A DNA stretch of 36,803 nt from Hyphomicrobiales bacterium (GCA_024222895.1 JAAEOR010000150.1:1-36803), one strand, 5' to 3'. Shown: positions 25,112 to 33,499, counted from the stretch's first letter. Numbers and translations: made by a program. Notes: generated by a model from the letters alone, not told the origin.

Positions 25112-26107
25112 TTACAGCCGCTCGGGTGCACCATCATTGCTTGCCGACTTCACGATGGCCTCGAAGATCCTGATATTGTCGACCAGTTCCTCAGGCGTGA
25201 AGCGATAGACATCGCGACCTTCAACCGCGTCGACCCAAGCCTCGAAATTCAGCGTGACCGTATCGGTTGCCTCATAGGTCACCTGGCGGCGGCGCTCCGG
25301 GGCATCGGAGTGCACCAGATAGGTGGGTTTGCCACGATCGATATTGGCCTCATTGAGTATCTCTACCCAGCCGCTGTCGCCGAACACCGTGACGCGCGCG
25401 TAAAACGGTGTTGCGGACAACGAGGTGAGGTTCGCCCGGATGCCCGATTTGAACAGGATACTGGCGGAAACAAAGTCCTCGGCCGGCGGATCAAAGACCA
25501 ATGCCCCCTTCCGGGCGCGCACTTCGGCCACCGGACCGGCCAGATGGGCGAAAAGATCGGTCACGTGAATCCCGACGGCCGTCATCATGCCGGCGGGCGC
25601 ATGGGTCGGGTCAAGCCGCCAGTTGGACGCGCCAAGATGGCGAAACTGGTCGTGGCTGATATTTGCCTCGAAGAGCAGGAGCTTGCCCAGATCGCCGGAA
25701 TCGACCAGCCGTTGAAGTTCTTCGAAGGCCGGGTCAAAGCGGCGCTCGTGGCCAATGCCCAGCACCTTGCCTGCCTTCCGGCACGCCTCAACCACCCGTC
25801 GGGCGCCGGCGGCGGTCATCGTCAAGGGCTTCTCGCAGAACAGTTCCTTGCCGGCGGCAATGACACGAAGCGCCTGCTCCTCATGAAGCGCGTGCGGTGT
25901 CGCCAAAACCACGCCCTCAACGGCCGGATCGCGCAGGACTTTGTCGAGATCCGCTTCAAGGGCAAAATCATATGGCTGCCGAAACGCCGCAATGTCCTCC
26001 GGCGGTGACGGATCGACTCCGTACAGGACGTCGAAGCGCCGGCTCTTTTCGAGGCAGGCGATGATTTGCTTGCCCCACCAACCGAGACCTGCGACGGCAA
26101 CTCTCAT
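25112..26107 (-). CDS. Gfo/Idh/MocA-family NAD(P)-dependent oxidoreductase
   Basis: A 331-aa sugar/inositol-type dehydrogenase. Seen: the nucleotide-binding VAVAGLGWWGKQ at 3-13, ATPHALHEEQAL, the conserved ELFCEKPLTMT at 88-98 (catalytic Lys in EKP) and GIGHERRFDPAFEEL. The C-terminal alpha/beta domain is of normal size. It oxidises or reduces a cyclic polyol, sugar or related hydroxy compound. The open frame extends to 26230, but the ATG at 26107 has GGAGGTGGG upstream and overlaps the stop of the preceding small ORF (ATGA). It is the last gene of a panE - small ORF - oxidoreductase operon. Confidence 0.9.
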   Translation of the reverse strand: MRVAVAGLGWWGKQIIACLEKSRRFDVLYGVDPSPPEDIAAFRQPYDFALEADLDKVLRDPAVEGVVLATPHALHEEQALRVIAAGKELFCEKPLTMTAAGARRVVEACRKAGKVLGIGHERRFDPAFEELQRLVDSGDLGKLLLFEANISHDQFRHLGASNWRLDPTHAPAGMMTAVGIHVTDLFAHLAGPVAEVRARKGALVFDPPAEDFVSASILFKSGIRANLTSLSATPFYARVTVFGDSGWVEILNEANIDRGKPTYLVHSDAPERRRQVTYEATDTVTLNFEAWVDAVEGRDVYRFTPEELVDNIRIFEAIVKSASNDGAPERL

Positions 26108-26295
26108 GTAGCCCACCTCCAATGAAACCGGCGGTAGACCAAGGTGGCCTGACCCTTCGCCACCGCGGCACGCCGCGCCTCGGTGACCAGCCAGCGAACA
26201 TCTATCTTGATCCAGCCCCGATCCTCCCACAACGTCTTGTCGGATTTGATGGTTTCGGGGACGATCTTGAAGCGGCCGATTTCGGTAACGGCCAT
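26104..26295 (-). CDS. 63-aa conserved-looking small ORF, coupled to the Gfo/Idh gene
   Basis: A 63-codon frame from ATG at 26295 (GGGA about eight bases upstream) whose TGA overlaps the next ATG. The residues are protein-like: GRFKIVPETIKSDKTLWEDR, then GWIKIDVRWLVTEA, then a basic end with VYRRFHWRWAT. The DRGWIKIDVRWLVT stretch reminds me of the N-terminus of some cupin-type dioxygenases, so it could be a shortened cupin; that is a recollection, not a match. No membrane segment and no Cys. Its exact coupling argues it is translated. The function is unknown. Confidence 0.55.
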   Translation of the reverse strand: MAVTEIGRFKIVPETIKSDKTLWEDRGWIKIDVRWLVTEARRAAVAKGQATLVYRRFHWRWAT

Positions 26296-26371
26296 GGTTT
26301 CGTCCCTGCCGGGTGATGCGTCTTCGATCAAAATACCGTCTTCACGATGCTGCTCGCGATCGAAAGTCCCA

Positions 26372-27397
26372 TCACAGGATTGACCTCAACAAATCCGCGT
26401 TGGAGGGATCCGGCTTGAGTTCGCCGCGCTCGATCCGCTGCGCAATGTCGACAAGCTTCGCGTTGACCGGCGTCTCGCCGCCAAGTTTCGCCTGCTCGCG
26501 CACGACAAGGCCGTTGATTTCATCAACCTCGGCGCGACGGCCCTTGGTCCAGTCCTGCAAGACGGTCACCAGCGTGTCGGGATGAGTCCATCCGGTAAGG
26601 ACCGCATCGAGAAGCGCCGTCGCATGGTGATCCGGGTCATTCGCCTCGATGCGGGTCTCGCCAAGGATCGGGACAAGATCGTGACCCAACGCGAGCGCCG
26701 TCCTTAACGCCTCACGGCCCGACGCAATCATCACATCGTGTATCCCGGCGACCTTGACGGCCTCGGCAAGCGGCAGGTTGAGAATAGCGGAGGGCAGGAA
26801 TTCCGCCGCGTTGACAACCAGCTTCATCCATTTTGCCGAACGGATGTCATCCTTGATTTCCACAGTGCCGGCATGGCGCAAGACCTCCACGATCTCGCCT
26901 TCGCGGCCCCGGGTTGTATCGTCGTAGGCGCCGATGCCGAACCAGGTCCCGGACGGCGGCGTCTGACGCACGACTACACCGGGTTCGAACATGCTTCCGG
27001 CAACCTCGATCACGGCGCCGATGGTCCGCTCCGGCCCGACGATCGAAGCGATGTCGTCCAATGTCATCCCGTTTTGCAGGCCGACGACGAGCCCGTCCCT
27101 CGCAACAAACGGTTTGATCAGTTCGCATGTCCAGCGCGTATCGTAGGCTTTGACGCCGATCAGAACGATGTCGAAAGAATGTCGCAGCGCCGCCATTTCG
27201 CACAGATGGAACACTCGGACCGCCGTGGTGATTGCCTCGTCGGGCATCTCGACGCGTAGCCCTCTGGCGCGCATCGCCTCGATGTGGGCCGGCCATTGCT
27301 CGACGAAGGTGACATCCAGCCCCGCGTGAATCAGGTCAGCGCCAAAGGCCGCTCCGTTCGCCCCGGTCCCGACGACCGCAACCCGCTTGCCAGCCAT
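26372..27397 (-). CDS. 2-dehydropantoate 2-reductase family (PanE/ApbA)
   Basis: A 341-aa ketopantoate-reductase-family protein. Seen: the Rossmann VAVVGTGANGAAFG at 6-19, VLIGVKAYDT with the first conserved Lys, QNGMTLDDIASIVG, and SAKWMKLVVNAAEF holding the second catalytic Lys and Asn. The C-terminal helical domain ends in the typical ELKPDPSNADLLRSIL. Many paralogues are not PanE but act on other 2-keto acids. Its operon with a Gfo/Idh oxidoreductase, away from other pantothenate genes, favours a catabolic role; I therefore do not assign panE. Confidence 0.88.
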   Translation of the reverse strand: MAGKRVAVVGTGANGAAFGADLIHAGLDVTFVEQWPAHIEAMRARGLRVEMPDEAITTAVRVFHLCEMAALRHSFDIVLIGVKAYDTRWTCELIKPFVARDGLVVGLQNGMTLDDIASIVGPERTIGAVIEVAGSMFEPGVVVRQTPPSGTWFGIGAYDDTTRGREGEIVEVLRHAGTVEIKDDIRSAKWMKLVVNAAEFLPSAILNLPLAEAVKVAGIHDVMIASGREALRTALALGHDLVPILGETRIEANDPDHHATALLDAVLTGWTHPDTLVTVLQDWTKGRRAEVDEINGLVVREQAKLGGETPVNAKLVDIAQRIERGELKPDPSNADLLRSIL

Positions 27398-27925
27398 TCA
27401 ACATTCCGTTGCCAGGTGGGTGCCCATCAACCCGACCGATTAACCGTTGATCAGGTCCGATGGAGGTCAAGCGGTCAATAACACATGCTTTCCAAGCGAT
27501 CGCCCCGTGGCTCGACTGTATTCAAACTCATCAATCGTCGACGCCCGAACAGACTGCAGCCAAATCGGCGCGACCAGCATGCCGATGATGCCCCTGAACG
27601 ACCATGAACCTTGAACAGCGAAGCGAGGAGTGAGGACATTCCAAAGGTCCTGATGGACTGAGTCGCATTCCGCCCCAAATTGCGCAACGTGTGGCACAAC
27701 GAATCAGCAGACTATGCATACGTGCACGTGCTGTGCGGCCTCCTTCCGCTCACTGCGGGCACTATTGTCGGTTGAGCGCGATCGCTACACGATCACCTTC
27801 GGAAGTGCTATGGACAGCAACCGATCGCTTCTTTACCGCGACGGCCGCACTGTGGTTGCCACCCAAACTTCCAGAGTTGCAGTTGAACGCCAATCGAAAA
27901 CGCCGCGATCTTAAGTAGACGTTAG
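27398..27925. other. Gap without a recognisable gene
   Basis: About 530 bases separate the panE-like start from the MFS remnant. Several short frames are open on both strands, for example minus 27697-27467 ending in ATGRSLGKHVLLTA, and plus 27714-27914, but none has a ribosome site or a family I recognise. By its position next to clear pseudogenes it is probably eroded coding DNA. Confidence 0.4.
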
Positions 27926-28210
27926 GCGTTTCCGCCTCGCAGACTGCACCGTGACCTCGCGGACCGACGGGGCGTCCTCGCCGCCGGCGGGATCGGGAAC
28001 GCTCTGGAATGGTACGACTTCACGATCTACGGGTTTCTTGCACCGGTCCTGACCACTCAGTTTTCCCGACCGGCGACCCGACCACGTCGCTCCTTGCCGC
28101 CTTCGGCGTGTAACGAGCTGAGCCAGGCGTTCTACCTCGCCGCTTTCGGGGCCATCGGTGTGATCGCGCTCCTGACCACGAGGGAGACGCGGCAAGTGGA
28201 TCTCGATTGA
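27926..28210 (+). pseudogene. MFS transporter remnant (metabolite:H+ symporter type), frameshifted and internally deleted
   Basis: One 94-codon frame encodes RRGVLAAGGIGNALEWYDFT and IYGFLAPVLTTQF, the first helix of MHS-type MFS permeases. It then loses sense, while the other frame continues the family sequence as FPTGDPTTSLLAAFGV, implying one T lost from the T-run at about 28060. After that the frame jumps to NELSQAFYLAAFGAIGVIAL and LTTRETRQVDLD, the C-terminal end of an MFS protein. Some 300-400 internal residues are missing, and there is no start codon in frame. It is a dead permease gene, once about 1.2-1.3 kb. Confidence 0.8.
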
Positions 28211-28240
28211 ACCGCCTGCCCATCGTTGAGCTTTGGTTGT

Positions 28241-28669
28241 TCAATCGGCCGGCGGCCCGGCCATTGCTGCCAGCATCTCAATGTGGTCCGACACCGACAG
28301 CCATGTCGGCTTGTTGCGCGCGAATACATACCGTTGCGGATCACCCCAGAACGATGGATCGTCGAAGGTTCCGCCAGCGAAGCCATGAAAGTCCGGCAAG
28401 AACTCCAAAGTCCATCCGACAGTGGTGCCGCAAGTGGGACAGAACTTTGTCTTGATCCAGCGGCCGGCGTCGGACGTTAGCGAGAAGACTGTCGGTTCCC
28501 CCTGCAGGAAAACGACATCGGCCTTATCGAAATAGACCGAAACCCCAAGGACGCTGCCGGTTCGCCCCTGGCACCATCGACAGGAGCAAGCGCTGACTCG
28601 TTTGGGTGATCCCGTGCCGCAGTAGCGGATCGCGCCACAGAAGCATCCCCCCTCATGCTTTGATTCCAT
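28241..28669 (-). CDS. GFA-family (glutathione-dependent formaldehyde-activating-like) zinc protein
   Basis: A 142-aa protein of the GFA/CENP-V family. The family zinc ligands are visible: C9 and C11 in GGCFCGAIRY, C28, C30 and C33 in ACSCRWCQ, and CPTCG further on. It is typical in length. Most members have no proven activity; the founding one binds glutathione and formaldehyde. GGGAGG lies about ten bases before the ATG at 28669; an ATG at 28687 is an alternative that would overlap that site. It appears intact although genes on both sides are broken. Confidence 0.88.
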   Translation of the reverse strand: MESKHEGGCFCGAIRYCGTGSPKRVSACSCRWCQGRTGSVLGVSVYFDKADVVFLQGEPTVFSLTSDAGRWIKTKFCPTCGTTVGWTLEFLPDFHGFAGGTFDDPSFWGDPQRYVFARNKPTWLSVSDHIEMLAAMAGPPAD

Positions 28670-28738
28670 CGATTCCGATCCTCCCATTGCTCACGGTCTC
28701 CAGCTTGTTAAGTGGCCCGGTTGCCGCGACGCGGCGTC

Positions 28739-29490
28739 TCACATATCCGGCATCGGCGTACCGTCCCAGGAAATGTCCTCCAGGAGGGCCGTCTCGAGGC
28801 CGACGTGCTCGCGCCTTGCGACGGCGATCGAGTACCCGCAGTTTGTGAGATAGAGGATCGTCGGCAGAAGGTCGCGGCCGGACACCAACGCATCGGGAGT
28901 GATCAGGAGTTGATGCACGCGTTCCCGGGCCCTCACATTCAGCCCGCCGGTGACAATAGTCGAGCGTCATACTGGCGCCGTGCCCCCGCCTCGACCAAAC
29001 GCACTCTGCTCGGCTCGCCCGGCACGGCCTCGCAAACCCACTCCGCCGGCGTTATAAAGACGCCGGCATCGAGCCGTGGATCGCACTTGATCATGACAAA
29101 GCCATTGGCGGTCCGACGGTAGTCGAAACCAAGGAAGCCGGTGCACTCGAAATCGGCCGACAGCTTCTCGACGAACGGCAGTGCCCAGAATCGTCGATCG
29201 ATTGAAATTGAACGGAGAAACCGCCGGTCGAAGCGATCACCGGCTCGTACGCACAATGAACCGACACTTTGCCATCCGGCACCGCGCTCAGCGAACAAGC
29301 ATCCTTACCCTCTCCAAACTCCTGGACGACCCATGGATTGTCGTCGGTTGGCGCGCAACACCCGGCGATCAGCAGTACTTTGGTCTCACCTGTCAGGACG
29401 GCTCTCCCTGACGTCTTCCGGCCTCGGGACGGCCATCCACGCTCAGTCGCCAGCATAGACCCTCGTCGCAGTCCAACAATGGAATGGCCC
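28739..29490 (-). pseudogene. ATP-grasp domain protein, two frameshifts and lost ligands
   Basis: Three minus-strand frames together spell an ATP-grasp protein. The first (about 29490-29190) has NPWVVQEFGEGKDACSLSAV and STGGFSVQFQSIDD. The second (about 29190-28965) has FVEKLSADFECTGFLGFDYR and VMIKCDPRLDAGVFIT. The third (28965-28739) has GRDLLPTILYLTNCGYS and EHVGLETALLEDISWDG. Frameshifts fall near 29185 and 28965. The metal-binding IECNPR motif usual for the family reads IKCDPR, so both ligand residues have changed. The N-terminal half is missing; its place is taken by the end of the YHYH gene. It is a decayed ligase-like gene. Confidence 0.8.
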
Positions 29491-29506
29491 GGGAACCTCT
29501 GCAATT

Positions 29507-30505
29507 CTATCGGGCTCGCCTGGAAAACAATGGATTCGGAGTGCCGGTCAAGCAAGCGATCACCCAAGGAAATGCGTCGGTGACGTAGTAGCCGTACACC
29601 CCGTTGACGGTCATACCGTTGCAGGCATCGAGATCTCCGGCGTCGGTAAACTCATAGTCGGCGCGATATAGACCAGTGTAGAGCCCGCCAGGATTGCCAT
29701 CTCCGCTCGGGCGCTCGCCGGTTCGCAAAGTGTACCCGGAAACCGCTTTGCGAAGGTCTCCCATTTCGCCGCGAAAATAGGAGCCAAAAATCGGAAAACC
29801 GTCAGCCGCAAAACCGATCAAGGGTGAACCGTTTGGTCCGGGCTCGCTGTCAAACAGCGCCATTGGATTGCCGTGATAGTGGTATCTGCCGTCGGGCTGT
29901 GAATGACCATGGTGATCATCCTCGGCGAAGGGAGCCAGCGGCGACATCGGATCGATGAGCCAGGGATCGATGGCCGGACAACCGGCAAGGACGTTGCCGT
30001 TGCGATCGGCCCGGCGGCCATCGGGATCGTAGCAACCGGCAGATAGAATATGAACGACCACGCCGTTCAAGAGAACAGCATCGAACCGCCCATGCGTTAG
30101 GGGAGACGGTTTTCCAGTGGCCCTCGGCCTGCGCGGCACTATGAAAGAGCTGGCTATTTCGGCAACGGCTGTAGCGAAACCGCGCTCCGATCCTCCGCCA
30201 AAATCATGATTGGGAATGCTGTTTGACAGAATCGTGCACGATTCTTCATCGGCCGTGACGATCACAGCGCCATCGAACGGGCGTTGTTGCTGAAGGTCCA
30301 TGACCTCCGAGGTATATGCCAAGTCGTAGCTCGCGCAATCGGGTGATGTTTTGGTCAAGATCGCGTCGGTAATGTCGACCCGCTTTGGGGAACTGGCGAC
30401 GATTTCGACGATCTCGGCGATGCTTTGCGCGGTGGCACACGCCGAGAACAAGAGGTACCCCGCAAAGGCCCACCAGGTAACCAAACACGCGCGGTTGCGG
30501 GTCAT
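29507..30505 (-). CDS. Secreted YHYH-domain protein
   Basis: A 332-aa exported protein with a signal peptide (about 1-26, through SACATA; the FSAC could be a poor lipobox). The C-terminal two-thirds is a YHYH domain: FDAVLLNGVVVHILSAG, ADRNGNVLAGCPAIDP, the naming motif DGRYHYHGNP, and IGFAADGFPIFGSY followed by YTLRTGERPSGDGNPGG. Its biochemical role is not known; His-rich and Asp-rich segments (AEDDHHGHSQ) suggest metal binding. The N-terminal ~120 residues are not recognised. I chose the ATG at 30505, after GGGGGA. Confidence 0.85.
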   Translation of the reverse strand: MTRNRACLVTWWAFAGYLLFSACATAQSIAEIVEIVASSPKRVDITDAILTKTSPDCASYDLAYTSEVMDLQQQRPFDGAVIVTADEESCTILSNSIPNHDFGGGSERGFATAVAEIASSFIVPRRPRATGKPSPLTHGRFDAVLLNGVVVHILSAGCYDPDGRRADRNGNVLAGCPAIDPWLIDPMSPLAPFAEDDHHGHSQPDGRYHYHGNPMALFDSEPGPNGSPLIGFAADGFPIFGSYFRGEMGDLRKAVSGYTLRTGERPSGDGNPGGLYTGLYRADYEFTDAGDLDACNGMTVNGVYGYYVTDAFPWVIACLTGTPNPLFSRRAR

Positions 30506-31019
30506 TTTCCCAACGTCCCCCATTTATCATCAAGTCGGCACGACCGATCAACGCGGATCATCTCGCGGGTTCGTCTCAACGCCATGCAGATCGTTCGATC
30601 ACGGCGAACTGATCCCTGTGATCTCTGTCGGACCGTTGTCGTACCGGAGCATCAGGCCGTCCGATCCACGCGTCAATGGTGTGACCTGGAAAACGACCCG
30701 AACGCCGTTCCGCTGGTGCTATCGCCAATACTATACTCGCTCTTGGTCACGCCCACGAACCCATGACAGCAGAAAAAAGTCGGTGTTCGAGGAGAACAGG
30801 TATCGAAACCAAGCCCTGACACCAAGATCGTTGGTGCGCCCCCCTTTGCAGGAGACGAGCATGATTTCGTGAGATCCTTTCCGTGCACATCCGAGGCGAT
30901 CCACCCGGCCGGATTCGTTGCCACCGGTGGCCGACCCGGTGAATCACGGCTGACGAGAAAACCTTCTCGTTCCAGAACGCCAGGGTCTGTACCCAATTAT
31001 TCTATCGGGAGTACGCCAG
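30506..31019 (-). other. Gap with a weak, broken reading frame
   Basis: These 514 bases have no intact gene. On the minus strand one frame reads a protein-like stretch (MLVSCKGGRTNDLGVRAW, then FRYLFSSNTDFFLLSWVRG) from about 30860, meets two stop codons near 30735, and continues in the same frame with VVFQVTPLTRGSDGLMLRYD and NGPTEITGISSP to a stop near 30600. It may be a decayed small secreted-protein gene or chance. No known family is visible. Confidence 0.3.
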
Positions 31020-31430
31020 ATGACCGATGATTTTCCGCTCGAGGGTGTCGCCCTCACCCATATCCTCGTGGTCGGCGAGATGAACCGCTCAGTGGCGTTC
31101 TACCGAGACGTCCTCGGGGCCGACCTATTCCGCGAGTATGGAGGCACGTCAGCCGTCTTTCAGTTCGCCGACGCCTGGCTACTGCTGGTTACCGGCGGCG
31201 GGCCCACCGAGGACAAACCGGGCGTGACCTTCGTGCCACCGGAAACACCAAACCGCGTCGGTCACGCCATGACCATCCGGGTCACCGACTGTCGAGCGGC
31301 TTATGCGACGCTCACCGGTCGCGGTGCCGACTTCCTGACCCCACCCATGGATCACGGTGTCGAAATTCGTTGCTTCTTCCGCGACCCCGATGGCCATTTG
31401 CTGGAGATCAGCGAGGCGCGACCGGCCTAG
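31020..31430 (+). CDS. VOC-superfamily (glyoxalase/dioxygenase-like) protein
   Basis: A 136-aa single-domain vicinal-oxygen-chelate protein. Seen: LTHILVVGEMNRSVAFYRDVLG with first metal ligand His14, the second beta-alpha-beta unit with HAMTIRVTDC, and FRDPDGHLLEISE with Glu129 as last ligand. Such proteins are lyases, isomerases or resistance proteins that act with a divalent metal, usually as dimers; the substrate cannot be named. GGGAG precedes the ATG. It stands alone between a decayed stretch and the cspA promoter. Confidence 0.85.
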   Translation: MTDDFPLEGVALTHILVVGEMNRSVAFYRDVLGADLFREYGGTSAVFQFADAWLLLVTGGGPTEDKPGVTFVPPETPNRVGHAMTIRVTDCRAAYATLTGRGADFLTPPMDHGVEIRCFFRDPDGHLLEISEARPA

Positions 31431-31503
31431 CGGCGCACCCGTCATTGCCCACTAAGTCGGTGTGGTTCCAACTAGAATGTCAGGGAATCAGGGCCCTTGA
31501 CGA

Positions 31504-31532
31504 TTGCGTGGCGCCCACAGCTTGCGTATAGA
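31504..31532 (+). promoter_or_regulatory. Predicted cspA promoter
   Basis: TTGCGT (31504-31509), 17 bases, then TATAGA (31527-31532). The start would lie near 31540, giving a leader of about 140 bases before the cold-shock gene, the long-leader layout expected for a temperature-controlled csp mRNA. Confidence 0.5.
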
Positions 31533-31680
31533 CTGCAGTGTTCCAGATTTTGCTCTGCCTTGCTGCGTCTACCCGGTAACGGGGATTTCCTCAAGACACC
31601 GCGAACTCGGATACGATGGCCGTGCGATGGTCGCCGGCCCATAACGACGCGCTTCGCGCCTCGAAAAGGAACTGTCTGAA

Positions 31681-31884
31681 ATGGCGATTGGTACTGTCAA
31701 ATTCTTCAACACCCAGAAAGGCTATGGCTTCATCGAGCCGACCGACGGCGGCAAGGACGTCTTCGTTCATATCTCGGCTGTCGAGCGCTCCGGGATGCAG
31801 ACGCTGCGTGAGGGCCAGAAGGTCAGCTACGAAGTGGTCAGCGATCGCGGCAAGGACGCGGCATCGAATCTGCAGGACGCGTAA
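31681..31884 (+). CDS. cspA: Cold-shock domain protein
   Basis: A 67-aa CspA-family RNA/DNA chaperone, full length. Seen: [20 protein letters not shown] with RNP1 (KGYGFIE, 13-19) and RNP2 (VFVHIS, 27-32), and the usual end [18 protein letters not shown]. It melts RNA secondary structure in the cold or during growth transitions. AAAGGAA precedes the ATG. A hairpin and a small charged ORF follow in the same direction. Confidence 0.95.
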   Translation: MAIGTVKFFNTQKGYGFIEPTDGGKDVFVHISAVERSGMQTLREGQKVSYEVVSDRGKDAASNLQDA

Positions 31885-31911
31885 GCGGCCTGACCTGCTA
31901 AACGGCAACGA

Positions 31912-31950
31912 GTTCGGCGCCCAGCGCCGGACTCACCGGAGGCGCCGAAC
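31912..31950 (+). terminator. Hairpin between cspA and the small downstream ORF
   Basis: GTTCGGCGCC (31912-31921) and GGCGCCGAAC (31941-31950) are perfect complements across 19 bases; the loop itself can fold through CCGG-ACTCA-CCGG. No T-run follows, so it is more likely an mRNA processing or stabilising structure, or a weak attenuator, than a full terminator. Confidence 0.5.
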
Positions 31951-31978
31951 CCGAAACGACCAATCTGGAGAACGACGA

Positions 31979-32176
31979 ATGGCCTTCAAGCCGAACTACC
32001 GGCAGGCTCGGAACGAACGAAGTCGCACGAAGGCTGGCAAAAAGCAGGAAAAGCTGCGCCGCCGCGAAGAAACTGCCGCCCAGCGCAAGAGTGACCAGGA
32101 GCCGGACGCGCCGTCTGAAGACACTGAGTCTGAAGACACTGAGATTGAATTGCGACCGCCTGCTGAAGAGACCTAG
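31979..32176 (+). CDS. Small basic/acidic protein downstream of cspA
   Basis: A 65-aa protein with GGAG eight bases before the ATG. The N-terminal 38 residues are strongly basic and helix-prone (MAFKPNYRQARNERSRTKAG, then KKQEKLRRREETAAQRK). The C-terminus is acidic with two copies of SEDTE, encoded by a perfect 15-base tandem repeat. From memory, small MAFKPNYxQxR proteins recur after csp genes in alphaproteobacteria. The function is unknown; nucleic-acid or ribosome contact is a guess from charge. Confidence 0.7.
   Translation: MAFKPNYRQARNERSRTKAGKKQEKLRRREETAAQRKSDQEPDAPSEDTESEDTEIELRPPAEET
32114..32143 (+). repeat. Perfect 15-bp tandem duplication inside the small ORF
   Basis: TCTGAAGACACTGAG occurs twice head to tail (32114-32128 and 32129-32143), duplicating SEDTE in frame. 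Perfect identity suggests a recent slippage event, tolerated in the acidic tail. Confidence 0.9.
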
Positions 32177-32356
32177 ACCGCAGGACAGTTGTTCCTCGGC
32201 AGATCCCAATAAGCAACATCAACCCATCACGCCGAGGTTCTGGCTAACGCCGCCGGACCGTAACGCGTTCGGCCATGACCAAACACCATGGTGGCATCCG
32301 GGCGAGTTTTGGCGATATCATCATCCATTGCGTAGGGATCGCGAGGGGGCGGTTTT

Positions 32357-33499
32357 GTGAGACGAAGCGTGAATTATCGATTCGCCGGCATCGTCGCCCT
32401 GGGCGCCATCGCGACTCTGGCTGGCTGCGGTGGAAGTGCGCCCCCCGGATTTGATCCTTCCGCCGGGCCGCCGCCGGCCGTCAGCGTTGTGCCGGTCACC
32501 GAAAAGGATTTTGCCCAGAGTCAGGAATTCGTCGGCAAGACGGAGGCGTTCAGCCAGGTCGACCTGCGGGCCAGAGTGACCGGCTTCCTGTCCGAGCAGA
32601 CATTCGCCGAAGGTACGGATGTCGCGGCGGATGCGCTTCTCTTCAAGATTGACCCGTCGGAATACGCCGCTGCCAAGGCTGCGGCCACCGCTGGCGTTGA
32701 ACGTGCCAAGGCCATTCTCACCGAGGCCGAGCAGCAGCTGGCCCGGACCCAGGAACTGGTCGATCGCGGGACGGTCCCCGAGGCGAATCTCGACGAGGCA
32801 GTCGCGACGGAGGGACGGGCACGCGCGGATGTTTCGGCCGCCAACGCCGATCTCAAGATCGCCGACCTCAACCTCAGCTACACCGAAATCCATGCACCCA
32901 TCGCCGGGCGTATCGGGCGAAGTGCCGTCGATGTCGGCAATCTGATCGGCCCCGATACCGGCATTCTCGCCACCGTCATCGAACTGGATCCGATCCGGGT
33001 GGGCTTCTCATTGGCCGAGCGGATCTATCTTGAAGTCGTTCCGGCCATCGAAGCCGGCAAAGTTCCTGACCTGCTGCCGCAACTCCGTCTGGCCGACGGC
33101 GAGATGTTTGATCAGGTCGGCGCGATCGCCTTCGCGGACAATCAGGTCGATCCCAATACCGGAACGGTGCGCGTCTACCTCGACTTTCCGAATCCGAAAA
33201 AGCTCCTGCTGCCCGGCCAGTTCGTCAATGTCGTCCTAACCAGCGCCGAACCGCAGAAGCAGATCCTCATCCCGCAAGTTGCGGTTCAGCTCAACCAGTC
33301 GGGCCCGTTCGTGCTGGTTGTCGGGGGCGATAACCGCGTTGAGCTTCGCCAGATCGAGACGGGTGCCCTGGCCGGGCCTGACATCGTCGTGAAGAGCGGA
33401 TTGACCGTCGGCGAGCAGATCATTATCGATGGAATTCAGAAGGTCAGGCCCGGCGGCGAAGTGACTGTATCCAGCGTCACGCCGCAGGTCGGCGAGTAA
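32357..33499 (+). CDS. RND efflux periplasmic adaptor (membrane fusion protein), lipoprotein
   Basis: A 380-aa AcrA/MexA-like adaptor. Lipobox LAGC at residues 21-24 predicts an inner-membrane lipid anchor. Then come the beta-barrel/lipoyl half ([20 protein letters not shown]), a long coiled-coil hairpin rich in Ala/Glu ([20 protein letters not shown]) and the second lipoyl half ([20 protein letters not shown]). It ends with the membrane-proximal domain ([20 protein letters not shown]). The start is GTG at 32357 after a GAGGGGGCGG site. It links the pump to an outer-membrane channel. The stop shares one base with the pump start codon. Confidence 0.93.
   Translation: MRRSVNYRFAGIVALGAIATLAGCGGSAPPGFDPSAGPPPAVSVVPVTEKDFAQSQEFVGKTEAFSQVDLRARVTGFLSEQTFAEGTDVAADALLFKIDPSEYAAAKAAATAGVERAKAILTEAEQQLARTQELVDRGTVPEANLDEAVATEGRARADVSAANADLKIADLNLSYTEIHAPIAGRIGRSAVDVGNLIGPDTGILATVIELDPIRVGFSLAERIYLEVVPAIEAGKVPDLLPQLRLADGEMFDQVGAIAFADNQVDPNTGTVRVYLDFPNPKKLLLPGQFVNVVLTSAEPQKQILIPQVAVQLNQSGPFVLVVGGDNRVELRQIETGALAGPDIVVKSGLTVGEQIIIDGIQKVRPGGEVTVSSVTPQVGE

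Noticed and set aside
27467-27697. Minus-strand frame ending in ATGRSLGKHVLLTA, somewhat like the tail of a quinone oxidoreductase
   Set aside because: Only the last few residues resemble the family, all three frames are open here, and there is no ribosome site.
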